From: DATARH01 sp963705325
Lineage (GTDB): Bacteria; Pseudomonadota; Alphaproteobacteria; ATCC43930; CGMCC-115725
Length of the DNA: 64,000 nt
Assembly: GCA_963705325.1 (NCBI GenBank)
Contig: OY970069.1
Coordinates: 5,084,001 to 5,148,000 of the forward strand
Direction of reading: 5' to 3'
In this document: one piece after another, positions 36,694 to 46,000 of the stretch
Layout of the letters: the number at the start of each line of letters is the position of its first letter
How positions within the stretch are numbered: the first letter of the stretch is position 1
The notes under the pieces: generated by a model
The model's input: the letters and a program-made list of their open reading frames with translations, nothing else
What the model was told of the DNA's origin: nothing
The model's database searches: none
Position numbers and translations under genes: made by a program

Positions 36694-37992
36694 TTGGCAT
36701 TTGAGGGTCTGCGCCGCGCGGGCGGCGGTTTCGGCAACATTGCGCACGCGCTCTCGCATCGCAATTACCGTGTGTACATCAGCGGCAACGCGATCCAGCT
36801 TGTCGGCACCTGGATGCAGCGGGTGTCGGTCGGCTGGTTGACCTGGACACTTACTCATTCGGGCGCCTGGTTGGGCCTCATGTCGATGGCCGAATTCCTG
36901 CCGGTGCTGTTTGTCTCGCCGCTCGCCGGAGTGCTGGCCGATCGGAAGGACCGCGTCGGGATCATTCGCGTCACCCAGCTTTACGGCTGCTTTACCGCGA
37001 CCTTGCTGGCAATCCTCGTCGCCACCGGCTTCATCTCGAGCCATGTCCTGTTCGCGCTGGTCCTGCTCCTCGGCATCAACCAGGGCATCGCCCAGCCGGC
37101 CCGGCTGGCGCTGATTCCGACCCTGGTTGACCGCGAGGCGCTGCCCTCGGCGCTAGCGATCAACTCAATCGTGTTCAACGCGGCCCGGTTCATCGGCCCC
37201 GCTGTTGCCGGCGTGTTGATCGCGCGAGTTAACATCGCCGCCGCCTTTGCCGCCAACGCGATCACCTATATTGCCTTTCAGGTGTCACTGGCCAATCTGC
37301 GGGACATCCCAGCTTTGCCGATGCGGGCGGCGCAGAACGCGATGAGAGCCTCGCTCGAAGCCTATTCCTACGCCAGCCGGCACCCCGGCATCGCGCCGAT
37401 GCTGATGCTGTTCGTGGTGACGACGGTCGGCACGCGCGGCTTCATCGAGCTGTTCCCGGGCTTCGCCGACGGCGTATTCCACCGAGGTCCGCAAGGTCTG
37501 GCGATGCTGACCTCAACCGTCGGCCTCGGCGCGATCTTCGGCGGGCTGTGGATGTTCATCCGCTCGCAGATCAGCGGGCTCACGACCATTGTGCTTGCCA
37601 ACACGCTCATCATGTCGCTGGCGATAATGGCCTTTACCGCGACGGACAACTTCACGATGGCGCTGCCTTGCGTCTTCGTCGCCGGGACCGCGATGGTGAT
37701 CACCGGGATCGGCGCGCAAACACTGATCCAGGCCTCGACCGACCGTAGCATGGCGGGGCGGGTGATGGCGCTTTACGGAATGATCTTCCGCGCCGGCCCG
37801 GCATTGGGCGCTGTGGTGATGGGCACGGCCAGCGAACATTTCGGGCTCCGGCTGCCGCTGGCAATCGGCGCCGCCGTATCGTGCCTGTGCTGGGCGCTCA
37901 CCCTGCACCGGCGCAAGGCGATCATGGCCTCGCTCGAAGACCCGGAAACCGACGACGCGGCCGTGACGCCCGCGGAGCGTGGCGCGCAATGA
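36694..37992 (+). CDS. MFS transporter, MFS_3 / DHA3 type
   Basis: 432 residues with 10-12 membrane segments. YRVYISGNAIQLVGTWMQRVSVGWLTWTLT in helices 1-2, SPLAGVLADRKDR as motif A, and NSIVFNAARFIGPAVAGVLI place it in the large group of enterobactin-exporter-like and macrolide-efflux MFS proteins. Substrate unknown. The start codon is TTG at 36,694; no ATG fits the conserved N-terminus. The next gene starts at its stop (ATGA). Confidence 0.87.
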   Translation: MAFEGLRRAGGGFGNIAHALSHRNYRVYISGNAIQLVGTWMQRVSVGWLTWTLTHSGAWLGLMSMAEFLPVLFVSPLAGVLADRKDRVGIIRVTQLYGCFTATLLAILVATGFISSHVLFALVLLLGINQGIAQPARLALIPTLVDREALPSALAINSIVFNAARFIGPAVAGVLIARVNIAAAFAANAITYIAFQVSLANLRDIPALPMRAAQNAMRASLEAYSYASRHPGIAPMLMLFVVTTVGTRGFIELFPGFADGVFHRGPQGLAMLTSTVGLGAIFGGLWMFIRSQISGLTTIVLANTLIMSLAIMAFTATDNFTMALPCVFVAGTAMVITGIGAQTLIQASTDRSMAGRVMALYGMIFRAGPALGAVVMGTASEHFGLRLPLAIGAAVSCLCWALTLHRRKAIMASLEDPETDDAAVTPAERGAQ

Positions 37993-38828
37993 GCGAGCGG
38001 CGGCTCTTTTGCTTCGGGATGGGCTACAGCGCGCGCGCGTTCTCCGAGCGGCTCGGACCGGATTGGAGCGTCAACGGCACGAGACGTAACGGCGAAACCG
38101 GCACGCTCCGCTTCGATCGCGGCTGCCCCCTGGCCAGCTCGGCCTTCGCCGGCATCACCCATATCCTCATCTCGGTGCCGCCGGATGGGGCGGGTGACCC
38201 GGTGCTCGATCTCCATGGCGGCGATATCGGCGCGCTGTCGGGCCTGCGCTGGCTAGGTTACCTGTCGACGACCAGCGTTTACGGCACGCGCGACGGCGGT
38301 TGGGTCGATGAGACCGCGGAGCGACGCCCGACGGGCGAGCGCGGGAAGAGGCGGGTCGCGGCGGAGACGGCGTGGATCGGTCTGTGGCGGCAGCTCGGCG
38401 TGCCGGTTCATATCTTCCGCCTCGCCGGGATTTATGGTCCCGGCCGCAGCCCCTTTGACGCGCTGCGTGCCGGAATCGCCAGACGCATCGATATTCCCGG
38501 TCAGGTGTTTTCGCGCATTCATGTCGGCGACGCCGCCACTGTGCTGCTGGCGTCGATAGCAAAACCGCGACCCGGCGCGATCTACAACGTCTGCGACGAC
38601 GAGCCGGCGGCGCAGGCAGAGGTCGTCGCTTACGCGGCGAAGCTGCTCGGCGTCGAGCCACCACCGTTGGTGCCGCTGGACGAAGCGGAGCTGTCACCGA
38701 TGGCGAAAAGCTTCTACGCCGACAACAAGCGCGTCTCGAACGCCCTGATAAAACAAGAGCTCGGCGTCACCCTCGCCTACCCCGATTATCGGGCCGGGCT
38801 CGCGGCGATCCTGGCCGCTGGCGGCTAA
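37989..38828 (+). CDS. NAD(P)-dependent epimerase/dehydratase, YeeZ-like
   Basis: 279 residues of the extended SDR fold, from the ATG overlapping the MFS stop. The N-terminal nucleotide loop is degenerate (CFGMGYSARAFSERL, GxGxxxxA pattern). A serine and tyrosine occur in LSTTSVYGTRDGGWVDET, and RLAGIYGPGRSPFDAL and FSRIHVGDAATVL are typical for this family. The usual YxxxK lysine is not evident. Members are annotated as SDR proteins of unknown role. The MFS partner upstream is co-transcribed. Confidence 0.8.
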   Translation: MSERRLFCFGMGYSARAFSERLGPDWSVNGTRRNGETGTLRFDRGCPLASSAFAGITHILISVPPDGAGDPVLDLHGGDIGALSGLRWLGYLSTTSVYGTRDGGWVDETAERRPTGERGKRRVAAETAWIGLWRQLGVPVHIFRLAGIYGPGRSPFDALRAGIARRIDIPGQVFSRIHVGDAATVLLASIAKPRPGAIYNVCDDEPAAQAEVVAYAAKLLGVEPPPLVPLDEAELSPMAKSFYADNKRVSNALIKQELGVTLAYPDYRAGLAAILAAGG

Positions 38829-38900
38829 GACTTGCCTCGCGCGCCGCCGTCCGGCATCGTCCCGGCTTGCGGTCGAGGTCAGAGCAAGGGAGGAAAGCCG

Positions 38901-39968
38901 ATGGCCTATAACGTATTGATGATGGGGGCCTCGTACGGCTCGCTTCTGGCGATCAAGCTGCTCTTCGGCGGGCACAAGATTACCATGGTCTGCCTCCCCA
39001 ACGAGGTCGAGGCGTTCAACAGCGACGGCGCGCATGTGCGCATGCCGATCCGCGGCCGCGCCACCCCGGTCGATCTCGACTCGCGCAAGCTGCCGGGGAG
39101 CCTCAGAGCGGCCGGCACCGGCGACGTCAACCCCAAGGATTACGACCTCGTCGTGCTGGCGATGCAGGAGCCGCAATACCGTTCGCCCGGCGTTCGCGAA
39201 CTGACCGACGCCATTGCCCGGGCCAAGGTGCCGGCGATGTCGATCATGAACATGCCGCCGCTTCCTTATATGCGGCGCATTCCCGGCCTCGACGCCGACG
39301 CTCTCAAGCCCTGCTACACCGACGCGTCCGTTTGGGACAATTTCGAACCGGGCAAGCTCACGCTGTGCAGCCCCGACCCGCAGGCGATCCGCCCGCCGGG
39401 CGAAAAGATCAACTTCCTGCTGGTCACCTTGCCGACGAATTTCAAATCGGCTCGGTTCGGGTCCGATGCCGACACCAAAATCCTCGAGACGATGCAGCAC
39501 GAGATTGAGGGCATCCGCTACGATCCGGGCGACGGCGAGAAGATCGACCTGCCGGTGAAACTCAAGGTGCACGACTCGATCTTCGTGCCGCTGGCTAAAT
39601 GGGCGATGCTGTTGACCGGCAACTACCGTTGCGTCACAGCCGATGGCGCCATCGACATCAAGGACGCGGTCCACGCCGACCCGGAGAAGTCGCGCTCGGT
39701 CTATAATTGGGTCATGGAAGTCTGCACCAAGCTCGGCGCCGATCCGGCCGACCTCGTACCGTTCGAGAAATACGCCAGCGCCGCGAACGGGCTGGTGCGG
39801 CCGTCCTCGGCGGCGCGCGCGCTTAATAACGGCGTGCCCAACATCGAGCGCACCGACCGCCTCGTGCAATTGCTCGGCGCTCAGCTCGGCATGCACCACC
39901 CGGTGGTCGATGCGACGGTGAAGCAGGTCGACGCCCGACTCGAGGCCAACCGCAAGAAAGCTGCCTGA
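38901..39968 (+). CDS. Ketopantoate reductase-like (ApbA/PanE fold) protein
   Basis: 355 residues from the ATG at 38,901, preceded by a strong AGGGAGGAAA. An N-terminal Rossmann domain (NVLMMGASYGSLLAIKLLFGGHKITMVC) and a helical C-terminal domain (SRSVYNWVMEVCTKLGADP, NNGVPNIERTDRLVQLLG) suggest the 6-phosphogluconate dehydrogenase-like superfamily to which PanE belongs. It is longer than PanE and has an unusual middle with PPGEKINFLLVTLPTNFKSARFG, so a substrate other than ketopantoate is likely. No pantothenate genes are near. Confidence 0.68.
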   Translation: MAYNVLMMGASYGSLLAIKLLFGGHKITMVCLPNEVEAFNSDGAHVRMPIRGRATPVDLDSRKLPGSLRAAGTGDVNPKDYDLVVLAMQEPQYRSPGVRELTDAIARAKVPAMSIMNMPPLPYMRRIPGLDADALKPCYTDASVWDNFEPGKLTLCSPDPQAIRPPGEKINFLLVTLPTNFKSARFGSDADTKILETMQHEIEGIRYDPGDGEKIDLPVKLKVHDSIFVPLAKWAMLLTGNYRCVTADGAIDIKDAVHADPEKSRSVYNWVMEVCTKLGADPADLVPFEKYASAANGLVRPSSAARALNNGVPNIERTDRLVQLLGAQLGMHHPVVDATVKQVDARLEANRKKAA

Positions 39969-39998
39969 GCCTTACGTCAACGGCGGCGGGGCGAAGGC

Positions 39999-40517
39999 GT
40001 GAAGGGCAACGTCCTCGGCTTCGACCCAGACAGCAACTCCGGCGCAATCACCGGTCACGATGGCCAGCGATATGATTTCGTCCGGCTGGAGTGGCGCGGT
40101 AGCGGCAGGCCAAGCCGTGGCGAAACCGTCGACTTCATCGCCGATGGTCAGCGGGCGACGCAGATCTACCCGCTCCTCTCTCGCTACGACCCGAACGAGG
40201 GGTCGGACGCCAATACCGTCTACATACTCTACCTGGTGAGTCTCCTCGTCGGGATCACCAGCATCGTCGGCGTCATCATGGCCCATGTGAACCGGGCTGA
40301 TGCGCCGGAGTGGGTGCAGACACACTACCGCTTCCAAATCCGCACCTTCTGGATCGGCATGCTCTACGCGTTCATTGGCGTAATCACCTGCATCATCGTC
40401 GTCGGCTTTTTCTGGCTAATGTTCGTGCTCGTTTGGTGGGTCGTGCGCTGCGTCAAGGGAATGCAGGCGATCTCGCTCGGCCTCCCGTACGAGCGACCCG
40501 CCTCCTGGCTCTGGTAA
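39999..40517 (+). CDS. CSD-like module fused to a DUF4870-type membrane domain
   Basis: 172 residues. Residues 1-60 (KGNVLGFDPDSNSGAITG...GQRYDF...RPSRGETVDF...RATQIYPL) look like a cold-shock-type beta barrel whose RNP motifs are missing (NSGAI for KGFGFI). From about residue 70 there are three membrane segments and a DUF4870-like core, DAPEWVQTHYRFQIRTFWIG...RCVKGMQAI. The start codon is GTG. The two following genes have the same N-terminal module with a different membrane part. Function is unknown; a cytoplasmic barrel tethered to the membrane is the simplest picture. Confidence 0.78.
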   Translation: MKGNVLGFDPDSNSGAITGHDGQRYDFVRLEWRGSGRPSRGETVDFIADGQRATQIYPLLSRYDPNEGSDANTVYILYLVSLLVGITSIVGVIMAHVNRADAPEWVQTHYRFQIRTFWIGMLYAFIGVITCIIVVGFFWLMFVLVWWVVRCVKGMQAISLGLPYERPASWLW

Positions 40518-40620
40518 TCCGCCCTATCACCAAAGCGGTGATCCGTCTCAAGGGTCATACAACTATCGCTTGGGGCCATCAGCGGATACAATTTAGTCAG
40601 CGATATTTCTGGGGAGCGCC

Positions 40621-41175
40621 ATGAAGGGCAACGTCATCGGGTTCGACCCCGACACCAATACCGGAGCTGTCAGCGGCCATGACGGCAAGCGCTACGATTT
40701 CGCGACAGCGGACTGGCATGGGCATAACCGTCCGCACCAGGGCGATCTGGTCGATTTCCAGCCCGCCGGCGACCGCGCAACCCAGATCTATCTGGTCGAC
40801 GCAGAATACGTACAGCCGAGCTTTGGCGAATTCTATTTCTCACCACATGGCCGGATCTCGCGGTCGCAATATTGGCTGAAATGGTTTTTGCCGGTCATGA
40901 TTCTTGAGCTGGTCCTTATCCTATTGGCCGCTGCGACCCAGAACAGCGCCGCTGGGATTTTGTTTTCGGCGCTTCTCGGGCTTTTCGCGCTGGCGATTAT
41001 CTGGCCGAGCTTGGCTATCCTGATTAAACGGGCGCACGACCGCGACTGGCCCTGGCCATTCATCCTCCTATTTCTCGTGCCGATAGTAAGCCTTTGGCCG
41101 CTAGTTGAGCTCCTGTTCCTGCGCGGCACGATCGGCAGCAACCGCTTCGGCGCCGATCCGGTTCCGCGAGGCTAG
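40621..41175 (+). CDS. CSD-like module fused to a DUF805 membrane domain, paralogue 2
   Basis: 184 residues. The first 60 residues are about 60% identical by eye to the preceding gene's module (KGNVIGFDPDTNTGAVSG...KRYDFATADW...DLVDFQPAGDRATQIYLV). The rest is a DUF805 domain: FSPHGRISRSQYWLKWFL, membrane helices, the KRAHDRDWPW stretch and the terminal GTIGSNRFGADP signature. The conserved SPxGRISRSQYW start and NRFGxDP end leave no doubt about DUF805. An ATG start at 40,621 after GGGGAGCGCC. Function unknown. Confidence 0.82.
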   Translation: MKGNVIGFDPDTNTGAVSGHDGKRYDFATADWHGHNRPHQGDLVDFQPAGDRATQIYLVDAEYVQPSFGEFYFSPHGRISRSQYWLKWFLPVMILELVLILLAAATQNSAAGILFSALLGLFALAIIWPSLAILIKRAHDRDWPWPFILLFLVPIVSLWPLVELLFLRGTIGSNRFGADPVPRG

Positions 41176-41197
41176 GGCGGTTGGGCCTGGGCTTGCC

Positions 41198-41893
41198 ATG
41201 AAGGGCAATATCCTCGGCTTCGATCCCGAGACGAACACCGGCGCCATTAGCGGCTATGACGGTCAGCGTTACGATTTCGTCACCGCAGAGTGGCGTGGCC
41301 CGGGGCGTCCGCGCAGCGGCGATGTCGTCGATTTCCAGGCGATCGACCAACGCGCGACCGAAATCTACCTCGTGGAGCCCGTCTATGTGCAGCCCGGTTT
41401 CTGGGCGTTCTATTTTTCACCATCCGGGCGTATTTCGCGTTCTCAATACTGGCTGAGATTTTGGCTGCCCTATCTTGGCGTTTACATTACGCTTGATCTT
41501 ATTGCAGAAATCGCCGGCAAAGAATCCAGTCTGGGGATTTCCATTCGTATAACCACATCTATTTTATCTCTGGTGATATTCTGGCCGTGGATTGCGCTGC
41601 TCGTAAAACGCATGCACGACCGTAATAAAGCGTGGTGGTGGATGTTATTTTATTTTGTTCCTGGTATCCTTTTCGGCACGCTCCTGGTCATTTGGCTCGG
41701 CGCCGCGTTTCTTTCTATTGCCTCAGGTGAAACCAACGTGACCCTTCCAGCGCTCGGTGGCCTAGGCGTTATGATTATTGTACTAGGTCTGACTTGGTTT
41801 GGCGCCTTCATCTGGTTCTTTATTGAATTCGGCTGTGTGCGCGGCACCGTCGGCAGCAACCGCTTCGGCCCGGATCCAGTAACCCGCCGTTAG
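41198..41893 (+). CDS. CSD-like module fused to a DUF805 membrane domain, paralogue 3
   Basis: 231 residues from the ATG at 41,198. N-terminal module KGNILGFDPETNTGAISG...QRYDFVTAEWRG...GDVVDFQAIDQRATEIYLV is closest to paralogue 2; FSPSGRISRSQYWLRFWLP, KRMHDRNKAWWW and GTVGSNRFGPDP show DUF805, with an extra helix pair making it about 45 residues longer. From about 41,440 to 41,830 the GC drops clearly below the surroundings, the only such stretch in this half of the window. It begins 22 bases after paralogue 2. A longer reading frame upstream is not needed. Confidence 0.82.
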   Translation: MKGNILGFDPETNTGAISGYDGQRYDFVTAEWRGPGRPRSGDVVDFQAIDQRATEIYLVEPVYVQPGFWAFYFSPSGRISRSQYWLRFWLPYLGVYITLDLIAEIAGKESSLGISIRITTSILSLVIFWPWIALLVKRMHDRNKAWWWMLFYFVPGILFGTLLVIWLGAAFLSIASGETNVTLPALGGLGVMIIVLGLTWFGAFIWFFIEFGCVRGTVGSNRFGPDPVTRR

Positions 41894-42071
41894 AGCGAGC
41901 GGGAATGTTCCCTTTATGTTCAATCCACGCGATGTAGGCCTAGCTGGGAATTCGATCCGAATTTGACAAGACCCCCGAGGAAATTTCCGAAGGATACTCG
42001 CCGGGCAACGGGGTAGGAGCCGGCATTGCGCAGCGGCGGTTCTCTAAACCGACCGACGTCCGCTCAGCCAT

Positions 42072-42100
42072 AAAAAAGGCCGGGATTTCCCGGCCTTTTT
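42072..42100. terminator. Bidirectional intrinsic terminator
   Basis: Seven-base GC stem GGCCGGG/CCCGGCC (42,078-42,084 with 42,089-42,095), loop ATTT, flanked by A6 on the left and T5 on the right, so it can act in both directions. It lies between the convergent paralogue 3 and DUF2076 genes. Confidence 0.85.
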
Positions 42101-42119
42101 CGTCGGTTTCAGCTCACAG

Positions 42120-42923
42120 TCAGCAGGAGATGTCGCCTCCGCCGCCGCCGAAATCGCTGCCGCTGGAAAAGTCGTTGCCGCCGGAGAAATCATTGCCGCT
42201 GTCGCTGGCATAGTCGTTGCCGCCGCCGCCGAAATCGTTGCCGGTATTGCTGGCGTAGTCATCGCCCCCAACATTGCCGCCCGCGTAACCAGCACCCGCG
42301 GAACTCTGATCGTTGCCGTAATAGTTATTGACCACGGTTTCGCCGAGGCCCCCGGGCATACCCATGCCTGGGCCACCAAACCCGCCAAGGGTGCTCGCGT
42401 AGCTGTGACCGAACAGGTTGGAGATGCCTTGAAACAGGAGCGCGCCGCCAGCTACACCCGCCGCAGTCGCCGCCGCCGAACGGAGGAATCCGCCGCCACC
42501 GCCGCCGAACATCCCGCCGCCCGGCGCGTAGCCGGGCTGTGCATATCCGGGCGCGTAGCCCGGCTGCGCGTATTGCGGCGGCGGTGGCGCGGCCTGCGGC
42601 GCCCGGGTCCACGGACCGCTCGGCGGTACGCTCGCTTGCTGTTGCTGGCCACCGCCAAGCAGCCCGCCCAGGAAGCTGCCGCGCCGCGGCTGATTCGCGG
42701 CAGCCAACTGCTGTTCGAGCTCGGCGATACGATTCTGCGCGTTGTGCAGCGACAGATCCTGGATCAGCACGGTCTGCACCAGGTAGTAGGGTGCGTCCGG
42801 CATCTGCGTCATCGCCTGGCGGATCAGCGCGTCCGCCTCCGGATCCTTCGGTTGCCCGGCTTTGCCTGCACTTTCGAGGCGCGTCAGCAGCGTGGTGATC
42901 AGGTCGCGTTCTTGCGGTTCCAT
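42120..42923 (-). CDS. DUF2076 protein with Gly/Asn/Asp-rich tail
   Basis: 267 residues from ATG 42,923 (MEPQERDLITTLLTRLESAGK). Residues 1-80 match DUF2076 (DAPYYLVQTVLIQDLSLHNAQNRIAELEQQL), a coiled-coil region. A Pro/Gln/Tyr-rich linker with repeated YAQPGYAPG is followed by a helical hydrophobic stretch (SAAATAAGVAGGALLFQGI) and a tail of repeats such as GGNDYASDSGNDF. The family is described as periplasmic or envelope ligand-binding of unknown role. No signal peptide is present. Confidence 0.85.
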   Translation of the reverse strand: MEPQERDLITTLLTRLESAGKAGQPKDPEADALIRQAMTQMPDAPYYLVQTVLIQDLSLHNAQNRIAELEQQLAAANQPRRGSFLGGLLGGGQQQQASVPPSGPWTRAPQAAPPPPQYAQPGYAPGYAQPGYAPGGGMFGGGGGGFLRSAAATAAGVAGGALLFQGISNLFGHSYASTLGGFGGPGMGMPGGLGETVVNNYYGNDQSSAGAGYAGGNVGGDDYASNTGNDFGGGGNDYASDSGNDFSGGNDFSSGSDFGGGGGDISC

Positions 42924-43096
42924 GAACTCATGCCTCGTCTTCAAAGAGCCTTCCGCGAAGGCCGCCCGCGCCGGTTGCACCGGCGCGTCGCGCTAGATGT
43001 GGGGAGCGCCGGTGGCGGATCAATGAGCGGACGTCTTGGCGAGAACCGTTAAATCTTGTAACCCGCCGTCCAACGCTGACATTATCGTTCTGTGAG

Positions 43097-46000
43097 ATGA
43101 GTGGCCCTTCCCTCTTTCATCCGGCGGTCGCTGCCTGGTTCCAGCGCAGCTTCGCCACGCCGACCGCGGCGCAGTCGGAAGCATGGCCGGCGATCAAATC
43201 CGGCCGCCACGTGCTGATCGCCGCGCCGACCGGGTCGGGCAAGACGCTGGCGGCGTTTCTCGCCGCGATCGATGGGTTGGTTCGGCAGGGATTGGAGCAA
43301 GGCTGTCTCGAAGACGAAACCCAAATCGTCTACGTGTCGCCGCTCAAGGCGCTGTCGAACGACATCCAGAAGAACCTCGTTGCGCCGCTCGCCGGGATCG
43401 CAGGGGAGCTGCAGGCGCGGGGATTGCCCGCCGTCGATATTCGCACCTGGGTGCGCACCGGCGACACGCCGTCCGCCGAGCGCCAGAAAATGGCGAAGAA
43501 GCCTCCGCATATCGTCGTGACGACCCCGGAATCGCTGTACCTGCTGCTCGGCTCGGAATCCGGCCGCAAGATGCTGGCGACAACGCGAGCGGTGATCGTC
43601 GACGAAATCCACGCGCTCGCCTCAAACAAGCGCGGCGTGCATCTGGCGGTGTCGCTCGAACGGCTCAAATCGCTGTGCGGCGACCGGCTGTTGCGGATCG
43701 GGCTGTCGGCGACGCAGAAGCCGATCGAGACGGTCGCGCGGTTCCTCATCGGCACCGCGGAAACCGACTGCACAATCATCGACACCGGCCATCGCCGGGC
43801 ACGCGATCTCGCGCTCGAAATCCCCTCGTCACCGCTGGAGGCGGTGATGTCGCACGAGGTGTGGGCGCAGGTTTACGACCGGCTCGCCGAGCTGGTCGAG
43901 GCACACCGCACGACCCTCATTTTCGTCAACACGCGGCGGTTGGCCGAGCGAGCGACCCGGCAGTTGTCGGATCGTATCGGCGAGGCGCACATCGCCGCGC
44001 ATCACGGCAGCCTCGCCAAGGAGGCCCGGCTCGACGCCGAGCAAAGGCTGAAGCGGGGCGAGCTGAAGGTCCTGGTCGCGACCGCCTCGCTTGAGCTTGG
44101 CATCGACATCGGCGACGTCGATCTCGTCTGCCAGATCGGCTCGCCGCGCTCGATCGCGAGCTTTCTGCAGCGCGTCGGCCGTTCCGGCCATGCCGTCGAC
44201 GGCACGCCAAAGGGCCGTCTTTTCCCGCTGTCTCGCGACGAACTGGTCGAATGCGCAGCCCTGCTCGACAGCGTCCGCCGCGGCGAGCTCGATGCGCTGA
44301 GCATTCCCGAACTGCCGCTCGACGTGCTGGCGCAGCAGATCGTCGCCGAAGTCTCGGCGCGCGAATGGAGCGAGGACGGGCTTTTCGCGCTCTTCCGCCA
44401 AGCCTGGCCCTATCGCGATCTACCGCGCGCTGATTTCGACGCGGCGATCGCGATGCTGGCGGAAGGTTTCAGTACCAGGCGCGGCCGGCGCGGCGCGCTG
44501 ATCCATCACGACGCGGTCAATCATTTGCTGCGCGGGCGGCGCGGCGCGCGGATCACGGCGCTGACCTCCGGTGGGACGATCCCGGACAATGCCGACTACC
44601 AGGTATTGCTCGAACCCGAGAACCAGATCATCGGCACGGTGAACGAGGACTGGGCGGTGGAAAGCCTCGCCGGCGACGTCTTCCAGCTCGGCAATGCCTC
44701 CTATCGCATCCAACGGGTCGAACGCGGCACCGTGCGGGTGGAAGACGCGCAAGGCCAGCCGCCCAACGTTCCGTTCTGGCTCGGCGAAGCGCCCGGCCGC
44801 AGCGACGAACTGTCGGCCTCGGTGTCGCGGCTGCGCGGTGAGATTGCGGCGCGATTGGATGAGGGCGGCATCGATGGCGCGCTGCACTGGCTCGTCGCTG
44901 ACGTGAAGCTCGACCCGGCTTCTGCCGCACAGATCGTCGAGTACCTCGCCGCCGCCCATGCCGCACTCGGCGTGCTGCCGACGCTCGACACACTGGTGTT
45001 CGAACGCTTCTTCGACGCGGTCGGCGGAATGCAGCTGGTGATCCATTCGCCCTACGGCAGCCGGCTCAATCGCGCCTGGGGCCTGGCGCTGCGCAAGCGG
45101 TTCTGCACCCGATTCAATTTCGAGCTGCAGGCGGCCGCGACCGAGGACAATATCAGCCTGTCGCTGACAACGGTGCACAGCTTCGCGCTCGACGAGGTGC
45201 CGCGCTACCTCCACTCGGCCAGCGTGCGCGGCGTGCTCACGCAGGCGTTGCTCGACTCCCCGATGTTCATGACGCGCTGGCGGTGGGTATCGGGCGTCGC
45301 GCTGGCGCTGCCGCGCTTTCGCGGCGGCAAAAAGGTGCCGCCACAACTCGCCCGCATGGAAGCGGAGGACCTCGTCGCGGCGATCTTCCCTGATCAAATC
45401 GCCTGCGCTGAGAATATCGTCGGCGAGCGCGAGATCCCCGACCACCCGCTGGTGCGCCAATCGATCGGAGATTGTCTCAACGAAGCAATGAACATCGCGG
45501 AGCTGGAGCGGCTGCTTGCCCGGATCGAAAGCGGTGAAGTCCGCGTCGTCGCGCGCGATCTGACCGAGCCGTCGCCGCTCGCGCTCGAAGTGCTGTCGGC
45601 CCGGCCCTTCGCCTTTCTCGACGATGCGCCGCTAGAAGAGCGCCGCACCCAGGCGGTGATGGGGCGCCGCTGGCTGACGCCAGAGGATGCAGCCGATCTC
45701 GGCCGGCTCGATCCGGAAGCGATCACGCGGGTGCGCGAGGAGGCATGGCCGGCGCCGGAAAACGCCGACGAGATGCACGACGCACTGGTCTGGCTCGGGT
45801 ACATCGCCGAGGGCGAGGTCGGCAACACACCGGGCTGGGCCGGATGGCTTGGCGAATTGGCGGCGAGCCGCCGCGCGGCGCGGCTGCGGCATTCCGGGGC
45901 GGCGCTGTGGGTCGCCGCCGAGCGGCTGCCACAGTTTCAGGTGCTATGGCCCGATGCGGCGCTCGATCCGGCGATCGCCGCGCCGGCGGCCTATGCCGAA

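Noticed and set aside
41894..42071. Possible tRNA or small RNA gene between paralogue 3 and the terminator
   Set aside because: No cloverleaf or T-loop consensus could be built; only the terminator is supported.
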